In this document: positions 1-11,842 of the stretch, piece after piece
How the letters are laid out: the number at the start of each line of letters is the position of its first letter
Numbering within the stretch: position 1 is the first letter of the stretch
Assembly (NCBI GenBank): GCA_014773175.1
Contig: VXCM01000339.1
Location: forward strand, 372,001 to 436,000
Direction: 5' to 3'
Source: Lucifuga dentata
Taxonomy: Eukaryota > Chordata > Actinopteri > Ophidiiformes > Bythitidae
Length of the DNA stretch: 64,000 nt
Made by a program: the position numbers and the translations under genes
The notes under the pieces: model-generated
Told to the model about the DNA's origin: nothing
The model's database searches: none
Seen by the model: the letters and a program-made list of their open reading frames with translations, nothing else

Positions 1-1388
1 CATTCAGGTGCCTTGGTTGGGTCAGGCTCCTTACAGGTTGGTTTGATGCTGCATCTGATTTGCACAGAGTGGCATGAGTCCAGTCAGTAAATCTCTGTCA
101 CAAGTAGCCCATGAAATGCAACTGGCACATGGAACAGCATTACATCTGTAAATTAATAAAGCTTGCTCCAGATGCAATATGAGTGGAGCACTAGTCTGGT
201 ATAGATAAAACAAGCAGTTCTTCTGCAGAATAAAGTGGTGGTGATGCTCTTGGTGTAGATGAAAATTCTGTGCTACAAGAGAAGACTGTATTTATTGTTG
301 CATGTGGATGGGTGCAGAGCTGATGGAAGAATGAAGAATTGTTACTCTGAATCCAACAATGAGCAGAGGTGTTGGTCAACTCAAGGATGACAGAAAAGAT
401 CCAGACTAAGAGGTCAGCTATGTATGAATGGCCATTAGCAGCTACAAAAATGAAATCAAGACTGTTCACACATGAACACGCTCACTGGGAGTAATGAGAT
501 GAGTGTTAGAGAAGCTGAAGCTCTACTCAGATCCTCAAGATTTGAGGTAACATTGTATAGAACAAGAGTCATTTTTAATGAATGTTTCTCCTATTATTTT
601 CATAGTTTTGCTTGCTCTGAGTGAAAAGCAGTGCAAGGTAGACTTTTCTGTAAGCGCCATGTCTTATCTGTAAAACTACGAACAATCCCATAATCTGTTG
701 ATCTTCACTTCCTTAAACCACAAATGTGCACCATTCCCTATTAGAGACAAGGCTGTATGCATGTGCTCCTTCCCATCCCACATCAAAGACCCTCTACATC
801 TCGCTTAAACTGCAGTAGCTTCACAGGGCTGTATAGAAACGGTAGAGATGGAGTGTTGTAGTGATCATTAGCTGCTTTTCCTCTGTGCCTGTCAGATAAT
901 GACAGACCGTGTGCTGAACTCTCAACTCCATGCCTCTGCTTCATTAGTTTCCTTTTGTCTTGACATCGTTATCAGCTGTACTAACTTTCTCGTAGCCCTT
1001 GTCACAGATGATGACAATATGTAGGAATCCGCCGACTTGGGAGCTGTTTGGTGACTGTGTCTTTTCATTCCCATATCGATGAGCACATCCTGCTCCTGTC
1101 TGTTGTGCTGCTTAACTAAGCAGTGCTAGCTCAGTTAAACTATGATCAGATCTGCTCTGCTACAAAATACATGTAAACTGAGCAATAGGGCTTGGCTGCC
1201 TGCTTTCCACATGCTGCCAGTGGAATATTAAGGATGCTTTCAAGGGAAGATAAGGGCTGTTAAATATTTAAAAGTGTCTGAATATTTTTGCTGCCATATC
1301 AGCAAGGCTCACTTTCCTGTGTAATGATGCAGAAAATGTTGATGTAAATGTGCAACACAGAAAATCAAAGTGGCCCTATTTGTCTATT

Positions 1389-1735
1389 AGGGGTCAGATG
1401 AAAAATGTGATATTGTGATATGATCGCGATACTTTCCATAGAGGAAAGTATTGCCCCTGCAGGTAACAGAACTCAAGTGTACCCCTGCAGGTAATAGAAC
1501 TCAAGTGTTTTATTTTTTGTCGGTTGACTCTGAAATGATAGCACATGCTTTGCTTCACACCATTTCATCTCAGCTCTTTGTAAAACTGTATAAAAACTGA
1601 AAGCTATGCATGATAAGGTGAATAAATATCACCTGTGCTGTGATATATTGTGGGCAAAATATCATGATAGTGTTGTATCTTGAGTCTGATTGGTGCGACC
1701 TGAGGGGCAGTTAGCCTAGCATGGAACAAATATTG
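1389..1735. repeat. possible degenerate DNA-transposon remnant
   Basis: GTGATATTGTGATATGATCG near the start and CTGTGATATATTGTGGGC... with TGTTGTATCTTGAG near the end resemble widespread fish repeats with alternating GATAT ends. It contains a 28-bp tandem duplication (CCCCTGCAGGTAA.AGAACT...) at 1454-1509. Borders are uncertain. Confidence 0.3.
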
Positions 1736-4700
1736 CTTTATTCTGCTGGTTTCACATAAGAATAAGGGATGATGACAGCAAAGGAGATTTTGCAGTGGAG
1801 TGCTGGCACAGCCGTTAGTCATAACTCGTTCCCATCAGGTTTTAATAAGGAAGGCCAGAAGTCACAATCGTGTCGTAATGATGGTTTCGGATGACAGCAA
1901 TGATGACTCAGCTGTAGCCGTATTCTCTGATGTGCTGTACATCCAGGTTGTGTTCTTTTCTATGCTGAATTTTAATTACGTTGCACTCTTCTTCTGAGCC
2001 GAGACCCATCAGCTCCCACTACGTCTTGCTGCTTTTCAGTGGCTCATTTATGAGGACGGGACATTTTCTGTTTCCAAGGTTCCTCTCACTCACCAGTTTG
2101 GCTTGAGGGAACTCTTCAAGAACTCCTGCACTAGTCCTGTAATCTCAGCCTGCGTGCTTTCCAGCGCACTTAGCTGCTCAGATCAGTCGTATGGGAGATG
2201 TCAGCAAGCCAATTTAATTTCTTCAGCTTTCCTCTTGTGGATTTTTTTTTTTCCAAAATGCAGAGAGAACAAGCTGTGTGCTACCCCAGAGAAACCAATG
2301 GAGAGCCTCCTGGTTTTTGTTCCAACTTGTGTGCTTTAGAGAGAGTTGAACTTTTGGAAGTCTGCAATAAAAAGCCTGTATTCCCCAAAGACTACAGGTC
2401 CTCGTGATGAGTGTGAAACAGACACACTGTACCCAGGCAGGCTGTTACTTACGCTCAGTGAACACAAACTCAGCTCACGACTAAATTGACTAATCCCTCT
2501 CCTCTGAGTTTATCTGTCGTTTGAGGAGTTTTATGATGAAAAGTCACATTCTACTCCCCAGGATTTATCTAATTGACAAATCTAAATGAAAACAACATTT
2601 GAAAGTTTGTAGAAAATTATCACTTTATAATTTATTCAGGAGTCAAAGCCACTATGCTGTTAATGGCTTGCAAATGAAGCATGAGGATGTTACAATTTAC
2701 CAATGCTGTTACTTGGCTGTACGGCTTCTGCTGAGGGATTTCTGTGTGTGCAGCAGCTTTAAAGTCGCTGCTATTTAATGTCTGAATGACGTTGTTTACC
2801 ATTACAGATTTCCTTCAGAGAGCACTGACATCGAACAGAAAATCTGCTTATGCCTGCAGGTCTTACTATACGCCTCAGGCTGACACTTGACACACAGGAT
2901 CAAGACATACAGCAGTAGTGTGTGCCTCATCACATTCATGATACAGTTCTGTCAAGCCTTCTGTCTTGTCAGTCTTTGATACTGTGGCTATAGCAGTCTC
3001 ACTTTTTTTTTTTTTTTTGNTTTTTTTTTTTTTTTTGGCTTTATATACACGCTGTGACGCTGGCTCCTATTCCATGTTTGATGCCATTAATATCGCAGCA
3101 CGCTCAGTTGAACCACCCCAGCATGATAACCCGCTTTTTATTTGCCTTTCACCAGAAACTAGGGCACTAATTGTTGATATAAAGACATACTGTAAGACCT
3201 GCATTTGCCAGGGGACAATGTCACTTCTAGTAGAAAAGGGATGGGAAGGAAAGAGAGGCATGGTTTGTCTGCCTTCCAGTGATTGGAACTTGCTCCGACT
3301 GTGAAAGGCTGCTGCCATTGTTGGGTAACATAATCCACCAGGGAGGCCTTCAGCCAGACACCAGGGAGGACTGCTTATATGATCTCTCCCCCTTTAAGCA
3401 TTTGGCAAAATCAGCAATTCACAGCTATTATTGAACCTGCGCATGTGAAAGCACACATTCTAAACACAAACTCTCTGCCAGGTGGCTCTTTTGTTAAAAT
3501 TGTCTTCTTAATAGCCATGTATTTCTGATATTCATCGTTGATGGCCAGACAGGGAGCTGAATGGAGAAATATAGCCACACAAATCCCTCTCCTGGGAAAA
3601 CTCATTTCAGAGATAACTCTCTGTGGATCATTTTAATGAAGTATTGTGTGTATGGTCACCTGCAGACATGACGCTGAGGATGATGTGTCTGGAGGCAGAT
3701 GATATGTGGTTTAACAGTGGAATCAGTGACTCATATTGGATTATGCGCTTCAGTATCAGATCACTTGCAATCTAGTAACTATAAACATTATTTCCCATCA
3801 TGGAGACACACACACACGGACTGACTTTATTCATGCGCACAGGCATACACACAAATAAACACACACACACATACTTAAAAACAATAAGTTCTGAGTGTGC
3901 AGACATACATATTTTTTAAGGTTTATTATGACAAAATGATTCAAAAACACTATTATCAGAATAGTCATCATTTACAATTTCTATTGCTCTATTGATGATC
4001 AATCGTACTGTTGAAGAATGTATTGCAGGGTTTAGCTTTTAAATTGGTGGAATTATGTAAATATGATTTAATATCTACTATAGGTATAGTTGAAATCTGG
4101 TAAATTGTTGCTCTTTGTCTCACAGTGTATGACCATGCTTGCACATGTGTACATGGAATCTGACAAATAAGTTCAATATATAAGCCATAATGTGGAAGGC
4201 AAAAAAGAAAATGCAAGTACAGGTAAATGATAAAATATAATATACCTACAGCTCAAGTGTCACCTGGAATCTTTTCAAGGTAGCATTATTCATCAAAATC
4301 CCACAAAAGTTGTATTTTCAATTTCTAAACTTATTAAAAATGATGATTATCAGATTTCATCAGCATTCAAATAGCACTCGGACTGTTAATGTGCTTTTCC
4401 ATGAGAGGTTCAACTTTTTCAGATTCACGATTTCATCTTTAATGTTTGGAAACAGCCACTGGCAGCTATGCAAGCGAGCACCCTTATTGCCTCAACCGTG
4501 ACATTTTGTGTTATTACTTTTATTATGAAACCACATTATAATTTGGCCATGCACATTACATACAGTATCTGCATGATAGACTCAGTCATTTGCGATTTTT
4601 GAAATGGCAATATGGCAGTGTTTGTACAAAGATCATTAATATTAAAGTGCTTCATTGTAAACATCATTTATAGGCTATTCTATGATCTGGGATGCAAACA

Positions 4701-5404
4701 GCACGCTTGATGCCAATTTCTTTGTACCACAGTGTGCCAGCATGCATGTACAGCTTTGCCAAACATGCAAAATGAAGAGATTGACGTTTAGGAAGCCCAG
4801 AAGCCTTGTTTATTACCCTGAGGGTGACAGCTGAAGGCTCTTCTGAGAAAATTATTAAGTGATTTTATTATTTTGGAAGGAGAAAACAGAATTTCAAGTC
4901 TCCTTTTTGACGCAAACTACACTTGTTTTATCTCAAGATTCCTTAAGCATTAAAAACCAGTTGTAATTTAAAAGACTCTTATGACTCTTACATCATCTGA
5001 CACTGGTCCTGACACTGTAATTCGTTCCGTTATCTCCACATTTTTAAAAAGGTATATTTTAATGTGTGTCCTCCTCCTGAGGTGTCTAGTTGAATTATGT
5101 GAGTGAGATGACATATTTTGCCATGATCATCAAACCTCTGCGGCCTGGAATGGATGATCAGTAGAACAGGCCACAATCCATGTCATCCTATTTAACCTCC
5201 ACGCAGCAAAGGTGTCACATCCTGTAGCAACAAATTATCCTGACATGTTCACTATTCCATAATGTGACATTGATAAGGGTGCTGCAAGCCAACCCCAACA
5301 AAAGATACCTCCTTTTATCATTCTCCAATTTGGGGTTTATGAAAGTATGAAAATTAATTTTGAGTAAAAGACAAGGTCATCTGAATCAGCCTAAAACTTA
5401 GAAA

Positions 5405-5640
5405 ACAGTGTTTTTGAATCTAGTGGGTCATTGGTGTGAATCCATAGAGAAGCTGGGACAGTATGGGTGGGATGAAGTGACCTTGGGCAAGACACTTACC
5501 TGCTTTAGAAAGCAGAAATCTGCATGAGACATTGGGTGAAAAAATAATGGTTAAAATCTACAGTATTAACTGATGTGATGGTGGATGAAAAACATAAATT
5601 AATACAATTTAAAAAAACAAACAAACAAAAAAAAAAAACT
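5405..5640 (+). repeat. possible SINE-like repeat with A-rich tail
   Basis: Contains GTGACCTTGGGCAAGACACT, a module found in common fish repeats, and ends in AAACAAACAAACAAAAAA. It is degenerate; the 5' end is not defined. Confidence 0.35.
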
Positions 5641-6599
5641 ATTCAATACTATTAAAGGAATTTTTGATTACAAAGGACAGAGGGATCGGCTGACTCAGCT
5701 GCCGAGTATTTTACATTGTTAAGTATTAAGTATTTAATAAGTATTTTACATTGTAATATGATCTCTTCTGCTTACAATCTTATTATATCAAACCCATCAA
5801 AATTCAATCAAATCCTTATCTTTGTCTCTCAAACAAATTTACATCCTAGGAAAAGCCCATCCATTCCAGATTACAGTGTTTTGGTGTTCACCTGTCAGTT
5901 GTCTGTCATCGCTCCATGGACAGATCCAGACTGTCATGTGACTTAACATTGAGGAAGGCCTTCGTGAGCTCAGTTCCTATTTATTTAAAGTGAGGAGATT
6001 TATTTAAGAGCCCATTACACAAGATAAGCTGCAAAGGTACAGCTCTAAATGCAATAGCAGAGCCTATTTGTAAACGTCCACAAGTGCCCGGCTTTAAGTA
6101 TCTGCCGACGAGATGAATAGAGACGATAAGCAAGAGAGGATAATTTCAACAAAGGATATTATAAGGGGTAGATAATTTGTAATGGCAGCCTTTGAATGAT
6201 GCCATCACTTTTGAATAGAGTATATTATAGGGTTTTTATTGAGCTCATCTAAAAGCTGTCTACTCTGTCAGTTCAGAGGAAGGAATAATAAAGGAAAACT
6301 GACCAGGTCAGAATAATAGTTAAGGGATTTTAGCATCAGCTGGTTGCTTTTTTCACTTAAATCTTTTATCAAGCCTTACATGCAGCACACACAGTCCATG
6401 GGCTTACTTTGATCCAATTCTTGAAAATAATACTACTGCACGAGATGGTCTGAGGCAAACCTGGCTGACTGAGGATGTTTTAAACCATTGTTGAGAGCTT
6501 CTTCCTGTTCCTGACTTTAAATGAACTCAATTGTACTGCCAATCTTCCAAGAGTAGGAAACTCAAATACGAATTGTGAAGGTCCACAAAGAAAATTTTC

Positions 6600-6800
6600 A
6601 ATAAGGCAAAGAGCTGGGATTGTGTCGGGGGAGGGGCTGGAGTGGGTTAGAGGGGTCCTCTCTCTCCCGATGGCCAGTCCAACCCTGAGTGAAGCTAACT
6701 GCTGACGAAACTAGCTGCGCTGTCAACTCAACGCCGTGTCAACCGATCGTTGTCATGGAGATGACAGGACACTGAATGCGATTGGACCAAACCAAAGCAG
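6600..6800. promoter_or_regulatory. CpG-containing patch with CCAAT and palindrome, function unknown
   Basis: A GC-richer stretch stands in AT-rich surroundings. It holds several CpGs (GTCGGG, CCCGAT, GACGAA, GCGCTG, ACGCCG, CCGATCG, GCGATT), an inverted repeat TGTCATGGAGATGACA at 6750 and ATTGG (inverted CCAAT) at 6781. It might be an alternative promoter or a remnant of a repeat. No exon with a good donor was recognised next to it. Confidence 0.2.
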
Positions 6801-7077
6801 AGTAGGCATTCTCACACAGACAGTGGAGCAGTTGGACATTTGGAGCTCTTTGCAGTGGAGAAAGCAAAGAATTTGAATTTGTTGCATTGCAGCAATGTCT
6901 CACAGATAATACAAATAATACATATGATAAGTCTAATTTCCTCAGAGTCTGGAGACAGTTGTGGTTCGGTCTGGATCTGGACCACATCCATACGTTGAGG
7001 ATGACTGCTGTAAATATTGAAGTACTCATGGTCCTTCAATGACTCCATCAAGTCTGCTTTACTGTGAGAGCATGATT

Positions 7078-7180
7078 AAAGGACCATACCTGTGGTTTTG
7101 CATGTTTGAGCCCAATAAATACTACTCCCATTACATTACGTTATGTGTCCTACCATTACATGTACAGTATACATGCTCTT
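7078..7180 (+). mobile_element. truncated end of the TTAA MITE family
   Basis: TTAAAGGACCATACC is followed by GGTTTTGCATGTTTGAGCCC and AATAAATACT. This repeats the terminal sequence of the element at 19584-20139, including the TTAA border. Similarity fades after about 100 bp and no opposite end is seen. Confidence 0.5.
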
Positions 7181-10100
7181 GAATGTAATCTTGATGTAGT
7201 TGTATAATCTATGGGGAATAATTTGGATTAGCAAAATTTACCAATACGAGGGCAATAATAATCTGTATTGCAGCCAGCAGCATTTTTAATTGAATTACAG
7301 TGTTAGGCACATAAATGGATATGGCTGAATCAGTGTCTTGACACTTGTAAATAAAAGATAAGGGAAGGAGGAGGAGGTTCTGATGTAATCATAACATGGG
7401 CTAGAGTTGTGCGTAGGGCCTCGTACTGTGGAATGCCCATGTGAGGGAAGACAAGGCCCTAAAACTCTGCCAGATTTCATTTCACGCTCCACAGAACACG
7501 GCCTCTGAGACGGTGACATTTACATGGCCCTGTATACCGCTGCCAGCAGCTGCAGGCCCAAGGCACCGGCTAAATCAGGTTTAAGGGCCAATGAATGAGG
7601 AGGCAAAGCGAGAGGGAGAACAAGGCAGAGAGAGAGAGAGAGAGAGAGAGCAGAATCACATGGAGAGCGAGAGAGAGAGAGAGAACAGAGAGATCGACGA
7701 GCTTGTGTTGAAAAGAATGTATTACAGCATCACAGTCGTCTATGGTGTAGAGGCTTTTCTTTGGAGGAATGTATCTTGTGTGAAGTATATGAATTATGCA
7801 ATGCTAATTTATCATCTTTGTCCCCATGTCACTGAGACAATACGACGGTGCATAGCTATTCTGGAGCAGCTCGTTGGCCAAAGACCTTTGGAAATAATTA
7901 TAGCTTCTTTGCAGAGCCATGAACTCCCCACAAATGACTCATTTAGGTGAAGCCCGTTCTAAAAACAACCTTTACTCTCTGTACATGCAGCGTTCTCGTT
8001 GGCTGTTTGTGTGTGTTTGGGGGGAGGAGTTCATTGTTCATTCTACAAAACCAGCTTTTCTAGGGATTATCTGCTCTAATGACCAACTGGTCATCTGCAA
8101 ACCAAAGGTCATTAGGCTAGTTTGAATGCTAGTTAACCACATTACATGACCTCAGCACAGCCACGCATATCTGATTGATAATCTGATTGGATCTAAACCT
8201 CTAGTAGATTAATATTTCATCCAAGCCTGCATCCATAGTTGACCACCCTGCATTTGAAAGGTTTCCCCGTAGGTTGAAATGAAAATGGAGAGCATCTGAA
8301 TACACTGGAGTATTTCTGGCTGCTTCAACAGGAAAATTCGTCTTCCTCTCTAGTCATTATAGGCCTCTTTTACAGCTATTTGAATAAGCTCCAGAAATTT
8401 TCTAACAACAATGCACATGTGCAGTATGCAACAATTTCCCTATGAATCCAGCTGTACGAGAATAACTGGCTATGCAGTTAGTCTGGCTTTGAGTTCCTTT
8501 TACTTTCATATTTTAGATCTAGATTTGGCCTTTGTTTTTGTTCCCTGGTAAATCACTTTGCTATTTTTTTTCCCAGGTGGTGTGAAACCACAAAGCTACG
8601 CCTGTAAACACATCCGTCACCGAGACTTCAGCCTGTTTCTCTCACAAAGCTCTGGAGTAGTGCGAATGTCTCTAAAATGTTGAGGCCTAACTGTTAGTGC
8701 CATATGATCAGACGTAGAGGGGGAAGAGGCAGATGGAGATGACGGCAGTAGCTTGAGAGGAGGTGGAGGTCAGTTTTGCTGCCATCCAGTCCTGACTGGT
8801 GTGTTCGTCATCATGCGGTGAATCGATACGGCTGTCGGGCTAATAAATCTGCACTTACTGTGCATTATGAAGTGGTAAATCTAGTTAATATGCTTCCTAA
8901 CCAGCATAACGAGGTGGTAACAAAGTTATGGAATCATTGGTGAGCATGTGTCTCAGTAGGGCAGTGCGGCAAAGCAAGCTCGGGGTGTGACAGATGGTGT
9001 GTGTGTGTGTGTGAGTGAGTGAGTGAGTGAATGAATGCTTGGTGGTGCTGCTGATGGTTTGTTTTTGCACAGAAATCCGTGCATGAAGGACCACTTCTGC
9101 TTTTTAATTTGGTAAAATTGTTGGTAGCAGGGCCTGACTGATTTGTCGACTCGTTTGCCATCTTGGAAAAATATTACTTTAAATGTTTTAGTGGGAAAAA
9201 AAAAAAACAGTTGTACTTGCTATAAGGGAAGTAGTTTTATCATTATCTTCCACCATCTGTGACATTTTCTATCATCTATTTGCTCCATTTCTGTGGATTT
9301 AAGGCTTCCTATCAGTCTCATTTCATGAGCAATAATTCATGTGAAACAATAATTAAAATGGATCTAAACTAAATGCCATGTTTGCATTAATTCGAGGATT
9401 ATCTGTTGGCTTAAAGAGATGATCATTTGTCAAATTAATGCTGTATGGATTATAAAAACCAGCAGATAAATTAAGTGATATATCAGCATTGTTCTAGCAT
9501 CTCTTGAATTCACAAGGTGCCAGGAGCGAGAGCCTGTAAAATATGTCAATGAAGTGGTGTGAAATAAATGCATCTCCTTGTGTGGTGGTTTAAGTTCATC
9601 CGTAAATCACCATGTTGTGTGATGGCTGTAGGACACAAGGGGAGNAGGCGGGGTAGAGAGAGATCAGAGGAAACAACCTCGTTCTGTGTGTAATAGCCAG
9701 CAGGATGGACTATTCCTGGAGCCTGTATTTGAATGTATTCTTGAGAAAATTATGATTTCTACATTTTCAACTTGATAAAAATTAACTTAGTCCAACAAAT
9801 GGATTCCACTTCCTGTGAATAGAGTCCATTTTGCTCTTTATTTCTGCTAATATTTTCTTTTCATCCAAAGATTGGCTTTTTTCGGCTGTCTTTGTGAACT
9901 AAAAGTATAAAACCTGTACTTGTACTAGAGGAGCTTTTAGGAGATTTCTCTAGTGGCTCTTTACAGTTTGAAATTGCCCTGGCATCAGAGTGACAGTGAA
10001 TATTGTCCTGTTTCCAATTTTCCACCTGCAGAAGGCCAGCAGAGGAATGAATCAGCAGACCTTTCCATTCATGTCATCTTGCTTTAGGCTTTTCTGTTCT

Positions 10101-10516
10101 CTTGACCCCAGCACCCACTCTTTTGTGATGACAGAGAAAGTTTGTGGCCAGATTTATTGGTAATTTCATTAGCAGGGAGGAAAAAAAGGTCACATGCGGT
10201 GAAGTCTTCGCACATGTGAGAGTGAGGGAGCAAGGGAAGGAAAGTGAGAAATGCAGTTCTTTTGCTAACTGAGCACAAGATGGACAGATAGCTGGAGGTC
10301 AGGCATCAGTCTGGCCCTGTGGGCTGAGTGATGCTGACGTAGAATCGGTTGGCTTCTCCTCCTGTTGATGGTCACCGCTAACACCCGTGCTTTCACTGAG
10401 GCCTTTTCAGGAAGATGCCATTTTTAGTGGCATCTCAACATCCATAATAAATGTGCTTTTGGATTGGATTCAGAATAGCAGATTTGGTGAGAGATTTGCT
10501 GAAAGTTAAGCAGGTG

Positions 10517-10550
<34 letters not shown>

Positions 10551-10584
10551 TGTGAGACAGAGAGATTGTGCTTTGAGGAATGAC

Positions 10585-10605
10585 TTCAGTACCATGGACA
10601 GCGTC
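10585..10605 (+). promoter_or_regulatory. RE1/NRSE-like REST binding element
   Basis: The 21-mer begins TTCAGTACC and continues ATGGACAGCGTC. It matches the canonical RE1 (TTCAGCACC, two spacer bases, GGACAGCGCC) at every position but two, both C-to-T. REST/NRSF silences neuronal genes outside neurons, and DLGAP1 is a neuronal postsynaptic gene, so a site here is biologically sensible. It sits between a TG tract (10513-10554) and a TC/AC tract (10661-10707), 31 kb upstream of the start codon. Confidence 0.65.
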
Positions 10606-10656
10606 TCCAACTCTGCATATTTGCATGATTTTTAATCTGTTTCTCTCCATTCATCT

Positions 10657-10707
<51 letters not shown>

Positions 10708-11808
10708 ATGTCAAAAACATATGTACATTTATAGATTAATGAATGCAACTGTGCATCAAAGATCTGAGGAGGTCTGACAGGCTGAGCAAACACAACTTCA
10801 TTGGATGCAGGAACTGAGCATCATTAGCATCATTCTAATGAGCTCTGACACATTTATAAGAGGTGCTATTATTAGCAAACACCGGCTAAAGCACTCCAAA
10901 ATTTTATTTAATTCTTATTCTCGATGTCTCTGAGCTTAGGGATTATGGTAGTATGGCTTTAAAATGCCCCATATCATTGGAAACGCTGGTTTTCTCAGTG
11001 GCTCTCAGCATGAAAGAACAAAATGTCTTGTTTTAATTTCTCGGGGGCAACTTTGGTTTAAAATATGACTGTCTGAGTATCACATTTACCGTGAGCAGAG
11101 GTGAAGTGTCAATGATCAGACCCTCACACTCACACAGCTGCAAGTGTAAATGCTAACAGTGGAGTGGGATGTCTTAAAAATGTTTTATCTTCACTTGATT
11201 GAATATTCATTCCTATCTCATTTACTTTGCTGATTGCTTTCATACAGACATTCTTACTGGACCTAAAATTGTTATAAAACATTAGCCTGGATTGTTTCTT
11301 TTAAAAGCTCTGCTCACTTTCTCATATATTCTTGGCTTGTTTTTATATTTGCCACTAAAAAGTTTCAGTGAGTGGAAAAATGCTATCAGGCACCTTTTTA
11401 TCCACTTATTTGAGATCGGAAAGCAAATCAATTAATGGCATCGTTCCATTTGGAATGAGGTGATCAAAAGCTTTATGGATAGCAAACATGCTTTTGTTGG
11501 ATAATTAGCAAGTTGTTGAAAACAGGATTGTTGTTGTTTTTTATCCTAAATGCTTTCCACACTGTTGGGCACACAGACAGTGAAAGCCTGCGCGTCAATA
11601 GTATGAAATACAGGCATCTGCGAGGACGCCCAAATCGCCTTGGCAGTGCTGGCGTGGAGAGAAAAGAACGCATGGGCAGCAGAAAATGGCTTAGTCAGGG
11701 TCATCATAGCCACTTTGACAAGTCAGGGCATTTTCTCAGGCTCCAGTGAACTGAGAAAAGATCGTCTTGATGACACGTCACCAACAAAGATTCTCGTTTA
11801 ATCAACAT

Positions 11809-11842
<34 letters not shown>

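Larger units (their letters stand above)
1..10584. other. non-coding stretch, probably upstream intron/intergenic
   Basis: No exon with family similarity was recognised. Besides the repeats listed separately there are a poly-T block with N at 3020, CA-rich sequence at 3808-3880, (GA)n at 7627-7692, (TG)n/(GAGT)n at 8996-9038, an N at 9645 and (TG)n at 10513-10554. The stretch 9240-9500 is repeat-free and rich in ATTA-type cores (AATAATTAAAATGG, CATTAATTCG) and would be a candidate conserved non-coding element. Confidence 0.6.
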
